A stretch of 64,000 nucleotides of DNA from Aureobasidium sp. EXF-3400 (taxonomy: Eukaryota > Ascomycota > Dothideomycetes > Dothideales > Saccotheciaceae): assembly GCA_024195585.1 (NCBI GenBank), contig SWBL01000191.1:31881-95880 (forward strand). Reading direction: 5' to 3'. Shown here in pieces: positions 46,843-58,941 of the stretch (the stretch's first letter is position 1; every line of letters starts with the position of its first letter). The notes below the pieces were generated by a model. That model saw nothing but the letters and a program-made list of their open reading frames with translations. It ran no database searches and was not told where the DNA came from. The translations under genes and the position numbers were made by a program.

Positions 46843-49361
46843 CTATCTTCTTCCGCCCTGGCTGGTCTTCATCAATTCTGTCCAAGCGCTTTCAAATCCT
46901 CTCTTCACCTCTCTGTAGCTGACGACGAAACAATTCTGCTCGTCTCTACTGACCAACATGATTTTCTCCTCAATGCCAGCGTCCAGCTTGTTCAAACATG
47001 TCAAGATGTGTCCAAGATCAAGAATAGGCCGGCCGTCTGCGTCAACTTGATGAAACACATAGTCACGGAACAGTTTGAGATAATAGCGTTCTCCAGTCTC
47101 AGACCAAGCAGACGATGTGTGGTTGAGAGTATGAGGAGCTGCAGGCTGGTTTGGGTTCGCAGCGCTAGATGTCAGAGTCGTCTCGGGGCGCTCGAGAATC
47201 ATGTCAAGCTTGGTGAGCAGACGTACGAGGCGTGCGTTCTCAAGCTCGCGAGACAGGTTGCTCGTTAGCGAGTCAGCCTCGTGCAGACTCGCATCGAAGG
47301 TCAATACTATTTGTGACGAGATCAATGAGAGGAAACTATCAATGTCGTGGTCTGGAGACGTGGTCGCTGCTGCAGAGTCGGGTGAGCTTGTTGACGCTTG
47401 AGTTGGCGTCATTGGCGTAGCTGGAGTGAGGAGCCAAGTGACTACTTCGCGCATCTTTTCGCTATATGCTCGACCAACGTGCTCCAGAGACTTCTGAGTG
47501 TTGTGGTGGGCCGTAGGGTTCTTGTTTGCTATGCAGAGTATCAGGCGACCCATCTGCAGTATGTCGTCTTGTTGAAGCTCTGATATGCTGCGGCCCTGCT
47601 CGTACTGAGTGATGTCAAGGATGCCGCAAGAGTTTAATCGCAGTCGACTCTTGGACGTGATGAGAATCTTTTGAGGGATCATGAGGCGAGCAGCAAGGCC
47701 TATAGAATGGATGGCCTTGATAGCAGATGCTAACTGGACGATGTAACCCCACAACTCGTGATCTGTCACGTAGTTTCCCGGGGATCGCGCCAGGGTGACT
47801 CCTGGGTTTCTGGCATTGGGAGTGAATATCTTGTCAGCTAGAGTTTGCGAGAGAGGATGATAGTCGGTGACGACAATCAGAGAACTATCTCCAAATGCTC
47901 TTGTAGTGAAAGCGTCATGGACAGTAACGACATTTCCGTTGCTGATACGTTTCCAGGTCTGGATAGCACGTATCGCGTTCTCGTCAGTCAATCGGAAGCC
48001 TGCAATTCTGTTGTAAGCTTTCAAATGCTTAGATGACAGCAGGCGGAGTTCCTACCTTCTAGACGTCTTAAGGCGTAGTTGTATCCGTCTTTGCTCGAAG
48101 TAGCCTTGTATATCCAACTTGGATAGCCATAGGCTGATGCGGACTTTTGAGCATTTGTATCAAGAGCCACTAGTGAATGGAAGTGTTCTATTTGCTGAGG
48201 CAATGCTGTATCTGCAGAGAGTCAGTATCTCGATATTGGCAGACTTTAGCCATGTAACCTACTGGAGAAGGTCTGGAGAGATGCCTCAGATTTGCGTTGC
48301 ATCTCCTCACGTAAGTGATCGGGAATGAAGAAGTCGTGAGTTGTCCGTTGGTAAGCCATTAGGTTCTCACGGTGAGGTCCTAATGGCGCGTAAAGATGGT
48401 AGCTTAGCTGAATCACAGTCAGTATATGCTTGCGAGTAGAGAGTGTTGGCATACAGGATGAGCATAAGCTGCAGCAGCTGAAAACATCGAGCTCGCAGCC
48501 AAGGTAGAAGCATCCTGAGCATATGGGTTGATCTGCGGGGCATGGGAAGCATCGGACATCTGGCCGGAATTTCCTTGCATGGTAAATGGATCGAACGAAG
48601 AAAGGTTGTTGGCAGAAGATGCGCTCTCAGCCTGCACATAAACTCGTTAGCACACGACGTCCAGTGTTGAGGATGACAGCTGTACGATAGACAAGTGTCA
48701 GGGAGCTTGTACGTACCGCTTGAGGTACGAAGTTCTGAGGGACGAACTCTTGTATGCCACGCTGAGACCATTCTGCCGATGGTTGCTTGGCTGTTGCGAC
48801 CGGAACTGCTGCTAAATGAAGTCAGTCTCTTGAACGTAGGTTGCGAAAACTTGGCTGGACCATACCGGTTGATTTCGGGGTGAAGACTGCTGCCGAAGCG
48901 GCTTTTGGTGAGATGCCGAGAGCCTTTACGGGTTGCACATTGTTCGTGACAGGCGATAAAGGCTTGAAAGACGGAGAGTCGACGTTCAGAAAGCGTTTGG
49001 CGCTATGCAGCTATGAGCTCTTGACCAAAACAAGTAATCTTGCTTTACGCACCTTTCTGCTTGTTGACTAGGTTTCGGAGGCAACTCATGGTTATAAGGA
49101 CAACCTGGACTCTATCAGAATAACTACCCTCAAGGGAAGTGCGCACAAGACTGACCGTTGTTCTGAGCTCTGCAACTGCCATAGATGGTTACGTTCCTGC
49201 AAAGGACGTTTTTGGTGTTCTCTGTGCTCGTGTCAGATTATGCGATCAGCTAAGTCTTTCCGGATCTAGAGCGATCTAGAGTACATACCACGTCCTTTGG
49301 GCCTTGGAGATTGATGCCTTCTACGCATATCGCCTGGACTACTAGCACCTGATGCTGCCAT
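46843..49361 (-). CDS. PAN3: PAN2-PAN3 deadenylation complex subunit PAN3
   Basis: Nine exons (minus): 49289-49361, 49156-49221, 49053-49104, 48866-49002, 48717-48811, 48455-48631, 48263-48407, 48056-48211, 46843-47999; all join in frame to 685 residues. A CCCH zinc finger (CRNVTIYGSCRAQNNGCPYNH, split over two introns) near residues 30-55 is followed by disordered sequence with KRFLNVDSPSF, then a pseudokinase domain (GFRLTDENAIRAI, VVTVHDAFTTRAFGDSSL, with CGILDI in place of DFG), a coiled coil and the C-terminal knob ending near residue 680. PAN3 dimerises, binds poly(A) and recruits the PAN2 nuclease to trim mRNA tails in the cytoplasm. The acceptor of exon 5 is TTTAGCAG, a NAGNAG site. 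Eight introns make this the most interrupted gene in the window. Confidence 0.95.
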
Positions 49362-50290
49362 GGTGGTGAAGGTGACTTTGCAATGGAAAGTCGTCTAGTT
49401 TCGGTGGGGTTTCGTCTTGGAGCATTCGCAGAACTTGCTTGAGCTCACGGAAGTGTCGATTTTTCTCAATTCCTCAGGGGAGATAAGCAATTAAAGAATA
49501 CTAGAAACTCTGGGGTAGAGAGTCAAGCGCAAAGAAGTAGCCTGGCGACAAGAATTGATGGATGTTGGAAGAATAGAATTGGCGTGAGTGCTACAGCAGG
49601 ACCTCTGGTAACAAGAAATCGGAAACCAAGGTGCAGTGTCTGCATGGACAGGAGTCAGATGGATGAGCAAGACGGAAAGGAATGAGCACTGTGGCAGTGT
49701 GACAAAAAGGTTTAAAAGACGGGCAAGGGGGTTGCCGGTATGCAAACCCAACAATTAGGAGACAGACGGGGTAAGGTGCAGCGTTAAGTGCTTCACATAC
49801 CTAATTGGAGGAAAGCACGGAAGACATTATGGAAAACAAGGGATTGTGCTGAATACAAAGCAAAAGCAAGATCCCGCCTCCAATATGGCTGGGTATGCAC
49901 AAGCGACAGAGGGTGGGAGTGGAGGCAGTCGTTGGTTCAAGAAAGCGTCGGTATGTGCCGGGCAGTGCTCGACACCAACAGAGCGAAACTGCGAAGTCAA
50001 ATGTGTGTCTTGGACCACACGGATATGGATTGACAGTGGAATCAGAGGAGGAAGGTCCGATAGCAAGATAGAGTGGTACAGGCAGAATATAGGGTTGATT
50101 GGACAGACAAGGCCACGCGATGGATGTCGGCATGCGGCCTTCCTCGTCGGCCACGAGTCATGGGCAGGGCTGTGCCAAGCATGACATGGACAACCTTGGT
50201 GTTCTTGACAGAGAGTCCAGATGGCCTCCCACATTATTAATTTCGTGGCAGAGGCAGAGACAGAAAATTGGTCTCACAGAGCACGACGAC
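49362..50290. promoter_or_regulatory. Divergent intergenic region, PAN3 / UBX-domain gene
   Basis: 929 bp between opposing start codons, holding both promoters. No TATA box or named motif recognised; no gene seen. Confidence 0.45.
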
Positions 50291-51901
50291 ATGTCGGCCC
50301 CTGCAACAGACATATCGCAGCTCTCGCAAGAGCAGCAACTGGCGCTGCAACAAGTCACATCCGTGACAGACCAGGACCTTGACACAGCTTTGGCCTTACT
50401 ACATCGCTGTCAATGGAACGCTCAAGTACACAGTTGCATACGACCCACGAGCCGCTCCAGCACCCACGACTGACGCTGCCTCCAGATCGCCATCACACGC
50501 TTCTTCGACGGCGATGCTGATGTCGTCGACGTCAACGTCCCTCCACCCCAAGACACTCGCAGATCAGAGAACCTGGCCGCAAGTCTCGATGCCGCCGCTT
50601 TTGCCAGAACCAGACCGACTTCAAATGGCTTGCAACAAGCTCCGCGTGTTGTGCCCACGCCCGAGAGCCAGCTGACCCAGCCAGCTCCCTTCGTCTTGCA
50701 GCTGCTTTTCCTACCCTTCAACCTGACCTACTCCATCTTCACCCGTGTCTTTGGCGCTCTCGGCTATCTCTTCCCCATCCTACCTCGCCTCCTGTATCGT
50801 ATCTTCCCTCTGCAGTCCACTCGCCCCAACAACTCCGACAGACGTCCCTTGAACCCTCGCGACACAGCTTCTCGCTTTATCCGCGACTTTGAGGAAGAGT
50901 ACAACGTCGAGCCAAATACCATACCATTCTTTGAGAATGGCTACGCCCAAGCCTTTGATCTGGCCAAACGTGATCTCAAATACCTGCTGGTCATTCTGCT
51001 ATCCCCGGAGCACGATGACACTGCCCCTTTTGTCCGCGACACTCTGCTCTCGCCACAGGTCAAGGACTTCATACAAGCCCACGCCTCTGATCTGGTTCTT
51101 TGGGCTGGGAGCGTCCAAGACTCGGAAGCCTACCAGGTCGCCAACGCCCTCAACGTCACCAAATTCCCCTTTACTGGTCTGATCGTCCATACTCCTTCCG
51201 TCTCGTCGACCTCTATGTCTCTCATTGCTCGCGTCGCTGGTCCAGTATCCCCAGCAGAGTTTCTTGTCAAGTTGCAAGATGCCATTCAAAAGCGCGATCA
51301 AGAGCTGGAAGGCGCAAGGAGACAGAGGTCCGAGCAGCAGGCTTCAAGATCTCTCAGAGAAGAGCAGAACAGTGCATACGAGCGGTCCTTGGCTCAAGAT
51401 AGAGAGAGGGCTCGCCAGAGAAAGGAAGCTGAAGCTGCTCGTCAAAAAGCCGAGCGTGAAGAAAGAGAGCGCGCAGAAGCAAAGTCACGAAAGGCTCAGA
51501 ACATCTTGCAGTGGAGGAAATGGCGCGCACACTCATTGCCACAAGAGCCTGCTCCTACTGTCAGCGATGCAGTGCGCATCAGTGTCAGGATGCCCTCAGG
51601 TGAAAGGGTGATACGCAAATTCGGCGCCGACGCTCCACTCGAAGAGCTATATGCATTTGTCGAATGCTACGACATCTTGCAGGGCGACGAGCTGGCATCA
51701 GAAGAGAAAGTCTCTGAACCAAGTGGCTACAGCCACGAATACGAGTTCCAGTTGGTCTCACCTATGCCTCGCGAAGTGTACGGTCTTGACCAGGGCGGGA
51801 CTCTGAAGTCTCGTGTCGGAAGAAGTGCGAATCTCATGGTGGAAAAGCTGGTAGAAGACGATGACGACGAAGTTGTTGGGGATCAAGAAAACTCGACATA
51901 G
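50291..51901 (+). CDS. UBX-domain ERAD factor (Ubx2 / FAF2-UBXD8 type)
   Basis: Exons 50291-50425 and 50486-51901 give 516 residues; the donor is GTACAC, weaker than its neighbours. Domain order: UBA-like (about 5-50), a membrane hairpin (about 113-155, hydrophobic with a Pro-rich turn), a thioredoxin-like UAS domain (about 170-310, KRDLKYLLVILLSPEHDD), a long charged coiled coil (about 310-395), and a UBX domain (about 405-500) with SVRMPSGERVIRKF. This is the architecture of Ubx2/Ucp10 and FAF2: it sits on the ER and lipid droplets, binds Cdc48/p97 through UBX and helps extract ubiquitinated proteins. Confidence 0.93.
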
Positions 51902-52047
51902 TGTGAAACGACAATACAAATGGTCACTCTCAATGTACAACGAAAGTCGACATGCGTGTGATTCAGCGTAACGTTTGCGCTAGGCGATGGTATGTTCTCA
52001 TTTTTGGTTCTTATCCAACCTCTTGTAAACACTTGACTTTTGACCTC
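51902..52047. other. Short convergent spacer
   Basis: 146 bp between the stop codons of the UBX-domain gene and FTR1. Confidence 0.6.
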
Positions 52048-53245
52048 TCATCCCTCAATCTCTCTAACCGCTGTCGTCGTTGCAGCTTCGTTCGAGGCCT
52101 TCTTTTGCATCGTCTCCGTCACACCGATCTGGCTGGAGCTCTCGCTGTCGACTTGCTTTGCTGTGGCTTTCATCAGAGGCCAGTGACCACGTTGCTCCTT
52201 GTAGCGCATGGAGACGAAGGCGATGATCACCGCAACCCAGTACAAGTTGTAGGAGAGCACTGAACCGTAGGTTGCAGAGTTTTGCCAGCCCAGAATTGCA
52301 TTGAAGAGACCCCAGCCCGAGGTGTTGATCTCCGGGTTGCAACAGTTGACGTGCCAGACGGACTTGGTTATATCGTAAGATCCAGGGCCACTTCCAACCT
52401 CAGAAGCATCACCACCAATAAGTTTGCTCCACTCGTGGTTCTCGAAGAACCAAATTGCCTTCGAGAAGAGACCAGCAGCAACAAGGTAGAGAACGCAGGT
52501 CGAAACGATGAGGAACATCTGCAGAGATGCCATGTTGCCACCACGATAGATCAGGTATCCGACCAAACAGCCAGCTGCAAGACCGGTGACGACGGCTAGA
52601 GGGAATGATGTAGCCGGAAGTCCAAGAGAGACACCACCGATAAAGACGACAGCTTCAAGACCTTCTCTCATCACGGTGATGAAAGGAAGCATGAACATGG
52701 CGTACTTTTCGGCAAATCGCTTGAAACGGGTGGTCGCCTTGCCCTTGTTCTGGTCCTTTTCCTCCAGAGCCTTGGCCAGCTTGACTCTCCATTTAGCTTG
52801 TAGTTTTGAGACTCGGAGCAGAGCGGCGCCCATGATCGAGATGATGATGGCTGCAATCAAGCCGAAGACACCTTCCCATATATCTTCGGTTCCAGCGAAA
52901 TGGTCCTTGCCTTGAGGTTATGTTAGTGCTGCGAGATGATATTTGTCCAAGTAAGCTCACCGAATCCGTAGAATGCTCCGATGAAAGCACCACCAATGAT
53001 CAAACAGACCAAGAGGCCAAGTCCAATTCCCCACCAGACTTGAGCCCTCAGTTTCTTGTAAACAGCCGGACTCTGCTCGGAATCAAGAGTCTGCTTCAAA
53101 AAAGACAGCAAGACGGAAACGATAATGCTACATTCGAGGCATTCTCTGAAGCAAATGAAGAAGACTGTGCCACGATCAATATTTTTTCCAGTACTTCAAG
53201 GTCATGGCTTGACATACTAGGTACAGCAAAGACGTTGGCACCCAT
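52048..53245 (-). CDS. FTR1: High-affinity iron permease Ftr1
   Basis: Exons (minus) 53218-53245, 52961-53164 and 52048-52910 give 364 residues. The first exon of 28 bases encodes MGANVFAVP. Two RExLE iron-binding motifs are visible: RECLE (16-20, usually REGLE or RETLE) and REGLE (159-163). Seven hydrophobic spans and the conserved AFYGFGKDHFAGTEDIWEG block (rejoined across intron 2) fit the oxidase-dependent Fe3+ transporter family. It works in the plasma membrane as a complex with the multicopper ferroxidase, whose gene is divergent from it. Its promoter carries a perfect ATCTGATAA 92 bp upstream of the start, as expected for repression by the iron-sensing GATA factor (SreA/Sre1). Confidence 0.96.
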
Positions 53246-53336
53246 GGCGGAGATGGTGCTGTCTGGCAGAGAATTGGAATCAGATGGATATGATCAAGAT
53301 TGATTTGATCGAAAATGAGAGGAGATGGGGGTACTG

Positions 53337-53345
53337 ATCTGATAA
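53337..53345 (+). promoter_or_regulatory. SreA/Sre1-type iron-repressor site ATCTGATAA
   Basis: Exact match to the ATCWGATAA consensus of fungal iron-responsive GATA repressors, 92 bp upstream of the FTR1 start codon. Confidence 0.75.
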
Positions 53346-53700
53346 CGGTGACACTCGCGACCTCGGCCACCAGCGCTTTCCTTTTTTCCCTCAAAAGCAT
53401 GCGTGTTTCTCAGGGTGCGTGTTGAGTGGTGCCACCGGCGCTCTAGAGTTAGAGCTAGCTCTTCGTGGCGTTACTGGTCTCCGTTGTTGCCGGGATTCTT
53501 CGAGGAGCTGCCGAGAACAAGAAGGCGATGACTGCAACGTAGATTGGTGCAAAGGCTTCCTCAGCTTCATGCTGCTGTCATGATAAGCTGCTCTCGTTGA
53601 CAAGAACAATGTATTATATCAACTCGAGATGGATTACAGTCTCCAGTCTTTCTCCATCTTGATCGGCGGCCAAGGACTCTTGGAGAGGCTTGTCACACGG

Positions 53701-53709
53701 ATCAGATAA
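53701..53709 (+). promoter_or_regulatory. SreA/Sre1-type iron-repressor site ATCAGATAA
   Basis: Exact match to ATCWGATAA in the middle of the shared promoter, 456 bp from FTR1 and 530 bp from FET3. Confidence 0.72.
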
Positions 53710-54186
53710 ACAAGCGATGTGGGGCGGCGTGCTCTGGATCAACCACGTTTTTTCATCAGCTTCTCCATTCCCCCATTGACTGGCGTTACGGTACGACCTG
53801 ACAAGGAAGGCGAATCCTTCAACACTTCTCGTGGATTCATACTCGTTTGAGGACCTCAGGCCACTGGCATGACTCTTTATCGGTCCTACAAAGTGCTCTG
53901 CCAGGCGTGTATCGTGAACCTTACCACAGCCAGCCGGCAATTTGGTCCATTCGCGAAAGAAGCAAGCCCGGAGGATCACGGAAGTACCCTGTGTTATACG
54001 AACAGATATCATGGTGACTTCAAGCGGCTGTGACTTGTGGCGCTCTAGCCCATGTTTGACTACCGGTGCCGCAGATCGCAAAAACTTCCCAAGCTGCCCG
54101 AATGACCCCTCCATCCATCTTATCAATCATATCATCTGCCCACTCTTCGTTTCTTCCATGTCCACCTAATTTCTCGTACTAGGTTC

Positions 54187-54195
54187 TTATCAGAT
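54187..54195 (-). promoter_or_regulatory. SreA/Sre1-type iron-repressor site ATCTGATAA
   Basis: Exact match on the minus strand (plus reads TTATCAGAT), only 44 bp before the FET3 start codon, so probably within its leader or core promoter. Confidence 0.72.
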
Positions 54196-54238
54196 CGTTC
54201 CTGGCAATTCGCTGGCATACCCAAGATATTCCGGAACC

Positions 54239-56262
54239 ATGGCAGGCCGCATCGTTCAATTCCTGTTTGGCCTCACCCTACTGCTCACAACATGTCAGGC
54301 GGCGGTCATAGAGAAATACTTCAACATGACATGGGTGATGGCCAATCCTGATGGAATGCAGGACAGAAAAGTGATTGGTGTCAACAACACATGGCCGCTC
54401 CCTGTTCTGGAGGTCAACAAGGGCGATCGACTTATCGTCCATGTCTACAATGGTCTTGGAGATAAATCGACGAGTATTCACTGGCACGGCTTGTTCCAAA
54501 ATTCTACAAACGAAATGGATGGACCATCTATGCAGACCCAATGTCCCATCGTACCAGGCGCATCTTTCACCTACGATTTCACGGTGGACCAGAGCGGAAC
54601 GTACTGGTACCATTGTCATACCGACCTTTGCTATCCCGATGGCTACCGACAGGCGCTGATCGTACACGATAACGATGCTTGGTTTGCAGACCAGTACAAG
54701 GAAGAGTTCGCGGTCACTGTCAGCGACTGGTACCACAACATGGTCGAAGACATTACGTTCCTCGCTCTTTCCAACCCAACTGGCGCCGAACCTATCCCGT
54801 CCAGCTTCCTTTTCAATGACTCCGTCGCGGATACTAAGCTCTCTGTGGAACCAAACACTACCTACCTACTGAGAATTATCAACACGGGCGCATTCGTCGC
54901 CCAATACTTCTACATCGAGGATCACAATTTCACGATCGTCGAGGTTGACGGTGTGTTTACTGAGCCAAAACAGGCTAGCTTGATCTACGTTGCGGTTGCC
55001 CAGCGTTATTCTATCCTGTTCACGACAAAAGCCTCTACTGCTCGCAACTACGGTCTTGTCACTATCGCGGATCAAGTACTGCTGGATGGAGTCCCGGATA
55101 CACTGAGTCTCAACCAAACCAACTGGCTTCAGTACAACCCTTCGGCTGCTTTCGACCCAGTCAACGTAACGCTCAACGTTGTAGATGAGAACCCGGCTTT
55201 CGATGACTACTCTCTGGTTCCATACGATAAGGAGCCTCTGTTCGAGAATCCTAGCAAGGTCATCAACTTGACGGTTTCGATGGGCATCCTCGAGAATGGC
55301 AAGCCGTACGCCTTCTTCAATGACCAAACTTACACCCGACCCAAAGTGCCCAGTCTCTACACTGCCCTCACATCTGGAGAGGAAGCCACCAACGAGGCTG
55401 TGTATGGCGAGTATACAAATGCCTTTGTTCTTGACCATCTCGACGTTGTGGAGGTTGTCCTCACCAACAACGATGGAGGAAGTACGTTTCATCTTTCTAT
55501 ATTCTTACCAAGATCTTCAGGCTGATCGATCGTGTGCTTAGGCCACCCTTTCCATTACCATGGGCATAATTTCCAGGTCGTTAGCCGTTATCCATCCTAC
55601 GGCGAGGACTTCTACTCATTATCCAACAACATTAACCCCCAGGCTTTCGATCCCAACAATCACACCACATTCCCAGAGTACCCCATGCGTCGCGATGTTG
55701 TAGTTCTTCCGCCGATGGGAAACCTTGTCATTCGCTTCGTTGCAAACAACCCTGGAGTGTGGGCTTTCCATTGTGCGTATTTCAAGAGAGGAACGACCTA
55801 GAAAGAGACCACGCTAACCTTCACCTTAGGCCATATCGACTGGCATATGCAGCAAGGTTTGGCTGCCACCTTCGTCGAAGCACCACTCGAGATGCAGAAG
55901 AGGCTCAGTGTGCCAGACGACCACTTTGCTGCTTGCAAGGCCGCTGGCGTGCCCTATGCAGGAAATGCGGCTGCCAACACAAAAGATTACTTAGACCTCA
56001 GCGGGCAGAACAAACCGGCGCGACCGGTTCCTGCAGGTTTCACGGCCAGAGGAATCGTGGCTCTGGTTTTCAGCTGCATCGCCGCATTTGCAGGTTTGGC
56101 GGCAATCACCTGGTAAGTTTTTCAAGATCGCGTTTCACAAGATCGCGACGTGTGTAGCAGTGGCTGACTCAAGAACGATACAGGTACGGAATGGCACCGC
56201 TTAGTTCGAACGAGCAGGTTTCTATGGTTGCAGATTCGCAAATTCGTACAAGCGATGAGTGA
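54239..56262 (+). CDS. FET3: Multicopper ferroxidase Fet3
   Basis: Exons 54239-55481, 55542-55772, 55830-56112 and 56184-56262 give 611 residues. A signal peptide (1-21, ending TTCQA) is followed by three cupredoxin domains with all four copper motifs: [19 protein letters not shown] (spliced across intron 1) and HCHIDWH (spliced across intron 2, where the Cys codon is rejoined). A C-terminal membrane span (about 560-585, [21 protein letters not shown]) precedes a short cytoplasmic tail. Many N-glycosylation sites are present. The enzyme oxidises Fe2+ to Fe3+ at the cell surface and hands it to Ftr1, its divergent neighbour. The membrane anchor and this pairing argue for ferroxidase, not laccase. 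Confidence 0.95.
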
Positions 56263-57700
56263 TTGGGACCGAGGGACGCAGCACCTGTTAGGATGTGGTA
56301 GCAAAGCCGAGAACGAGACCTTGATGTCTCACCGAGTCTGTGATGTTATTGTCACTGCATGTATGATATATGTAGATGATAGCAAAAATGTTGAGAATAC
56401 TCGCAATTATCTGAATTACGACCGCTACAGGCTACATCCATCGCTCCGGTGCTGCTATCGATCAAGTTAAAATGCATTCTTCGAACAATTTGTGTTCCTG
56501 GGAGGCAGATATGGTCGAGGGCGAGGTTGATCTGAAAACATATGCAGCTTCTGGCACCAGATGTATGACTACCTATGTGCGTGTCAAAATACAGGACACA
56601 GGGTAGAGGGGCACCAGTAGAAGAAGGTTAGTCGATCAATAGACAAGCTGGGCCAAACGAACGCGACTATTGCTGCAGATCTGCGGCTATATCATGTTTG
56701 AACAGCGAGCCCAGAGTGCTGGTACTGCACAATGATCCGCGGAAGGATGCTTCTTGTGTTGTAGTTTCCTAGGACAAACATCTATGCCCTCGGTGCAAAA
56801 TGCAGAGTAAGGTCAACTAGCCGCACATGTATGGGTGGTTTGATCAGGAAGGGCAGATATTGTAGCACGCTGTGGAGATAGACGGAGAAAGGAGGGACGG
56901 ATTTGACAGGCAAGAATTGGCGAGCAAGTTGATGCGCTCCACAGTTGTGGACCTGGGAAGGATGTACATGCTTGGCTTGGGCTATCAGTACGCCGCAAGA
57001 CTCGGACGAGTGTCAAACAGTGGAGAGTCGACATTCATCGTCTTGGGGCACGACCTGTCAATAGCCTAGCCCCTGCATTGGCGTGTGACTGTGTTCAAGC
57101 AGAGTCTTGTGCCTTGGTGGACGGACAGCTGCGGCGTCGAGTGCAGCAGCGGCAGGTTTCAAGACAGCATCCGAAAGCCGTCGGGTTGGACCCCCACTTT
57201 TAGAGGCTTTCTCGCAGCTGCCAGCTGGTGGGATGGTGGTGGAGGAATCGGAACAGCAAAACGGGCTCCTGCGCGCTGCTCGTCGAAAAGAAACATAAAG
57301 ACACGGGCGACATTGGCGTGCCTCGCTCCTTCCTCTTTCTCTCCAAGTGCTCTGTCAGAAGCTTCCTCGGCGTGTCTGTGTCCATTCTCTCCGAGTCGTG
57401 CTTTGTTGTCTTGTGTTTGTGTACCTCTGATCAGCGGCCGGGTCTGCTCGCTTTGACTTGCTCGGCGCAAAATCTCGACTGGTCTCAGCGGTCTGGGCTG
57501 GTGCCCTTTGCTCGTCATTTCACACTTTGCTTCACCTTGCAACTTCCCATCTGGTATTCTGTGCTCTCCTGCGTGCAAGCATCCTCTCGTCTCGGTCCCC
57601 ATAGCCACTTTACAGCTGCCTGACTGCCCGATCTTGGACGTCCTCCGCCCTGCTTCGCTCGACTCTAAACCATCCGTCTCCCCCAACTTTGACGCTCAAA
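56263..57700. other. Intergenic, FET3 3' flank and OMP decarboxylase promoter
   Basis: 1438 bp without a convincing gene. The last 350 bp are C/T-rich on plus with many CTCTC tracts, typical of a strong fungal housekeeping promoter and leader. No TATA box seen. Confidence 0.5.
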
Positions 57701-58941
57701 ATGTCCCGTCACGCAACAATCACCCAATCATACCAGGAGCGCGCTTCGCTGCCAAACACATCGCCCGTGGCCGCTTACCTCTTGCGACTGATTGCCACAA
57801 AGCAGACGAACCTCTGCGTGTCGGCAGATGTTTCGACCACCAAAGAGCTGTTGCAGCTCGCCGAGGAGGTCGGCGACTCAATATGCATGCTCAAGACACA
57901 CGCAGACATCATCAATGACTTTGGCCCTCGCACCATCCAAGGCCTGAAAGAGATTGCCGCCAAGAAACATTTCCTCATCTTCGAAGACCGCAAGTTTGGT
58001 GATATTGGCAGTATGCATCCGCTCTGAACCTCAAATTTGCTAGCATCACTCACTGACAATTGCTCGCAGGCACGGTGCAGAAGCAGTTCACCGCTGGTCC
58101 CTTGCAAATCGTACGCTGGGCCAACATCATCAATGCCCACATCTTCCCCGGCCCCGCCATCATCACCGCCCTCTCAGAAGCTGCCCACAATGCCGTCACC
58201 TCACTCAACACCGCCGTGACTACTTCCATCTCAGCCTCACCCGTTCCCTCGTATATGGACGACAGTGACGAAGCCGATTCGCCTGCATTGTCTCAACACG
58301 ATGACTCCGACGATCTCGATAGGCTTTCTAGCGACGACGACACCAACCAGCTGTCTACATACAACGACCCTACCGGTCGCAAGCCCAGTGTCGTCTCGGT
58401 CTCGACTACCATCAGCACAAAGACAGAGAGCATCTCGCCCCAACCCACACCAAACCACCTCGGTGGCCCTTCCGGTTCCATCTCGGCCATCAGTGCAGGT
58501 TCAGCTGGTCAAGAATCTTCTGCTTTGTCTCAACTCGGCGAACCTCCGCTCCTGAGAAGTTTGCTCATTCTTGCCGAGATGAGCAGCGCGGGTAACTTGA
58601 TGACTGGTGCATACACGGAGCAATGTGTGGTAGAAGCCCGCAAGAACCCCGAGTTCGTCATGGGCTTCATTGCACAACGCTCGCTCAACGAGAAGCCTGG
58701 CGACAACTTCGTCACCATGACTCCCGGCGTGCAAATCGGAGCGACCGGAGATGGTCTGGGCCAACAATACAACACTCCGGAAAAGGTCATCGGAGAGGCC
58801 GGTACCGACATCATCATCGTCGGGCGTGGTGTTTACGGCGCTCAAGACAAGAGAGCAAAGGCCGAGGAATACAGAGTCAGAGGATGGAAGGCATACGAAG
58901 AGAGAATTGGCCCTGCTTCTGCAACAAAAGCCGCCAGGTGA
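57701..58941 (+). CDS. PYRG/URA3: Orotidine 5'-phosphate decarboxylase
   Basis: Exons 57701-58010 and 58070-58941 give 393 residues. The active-site signature FEDRKFGDIG (D96, K98, D101) is complete; the phosphate-binding end has MTPGVQIGATGDGLGQQY and IIIVGRGVYG. The enzyme makes UMP, the last step of pyrimidine synthesis. Between residues about 150 and 260 lies a low-complexity insertion (Ser, Asp, Thr-rich), splitting the TIM barrel before PPLLRSLLILAEMSS. Such an insertion is known in Neurospora pyr-4 (397 residues) and relatives but absent from Aspergillus PyrG (277), so it is a lineage trait, not damage. Confidence 0.95.

Larger units (their letters stand above)
53246..54238. promoter_or_regulatory. 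Shared divergent FTR1-FET3 promoter
   Basis: 993 bp between the opposing start codons of the two iron-uptake genes. Contains three perfect ATCWGATAA sites (53337, 53701, 54187) and a further GATAAG at 53582. This divergent arrangement of permease and ferroxidase is frequent in ascomycetes and lets one regulator set both genes together. An open frame of 170 codons on minus (53614-54126) has no recognisable domain and I treat it as chance. Confidence 0.85.

Noticed and set aside
53614..54126. A 170-codon minus-strand frame within the FTR1-FET3 promoter
   Set aside because: No recognisable domain and it contains two of the iron-repressor sites; more likely a chance frame in a regulatory region.
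54239..56262. Laccase
   Set aside because: A C-terminal membrane anchor and divergent pairing with an iron permease point to Fet3 ferroxidase.
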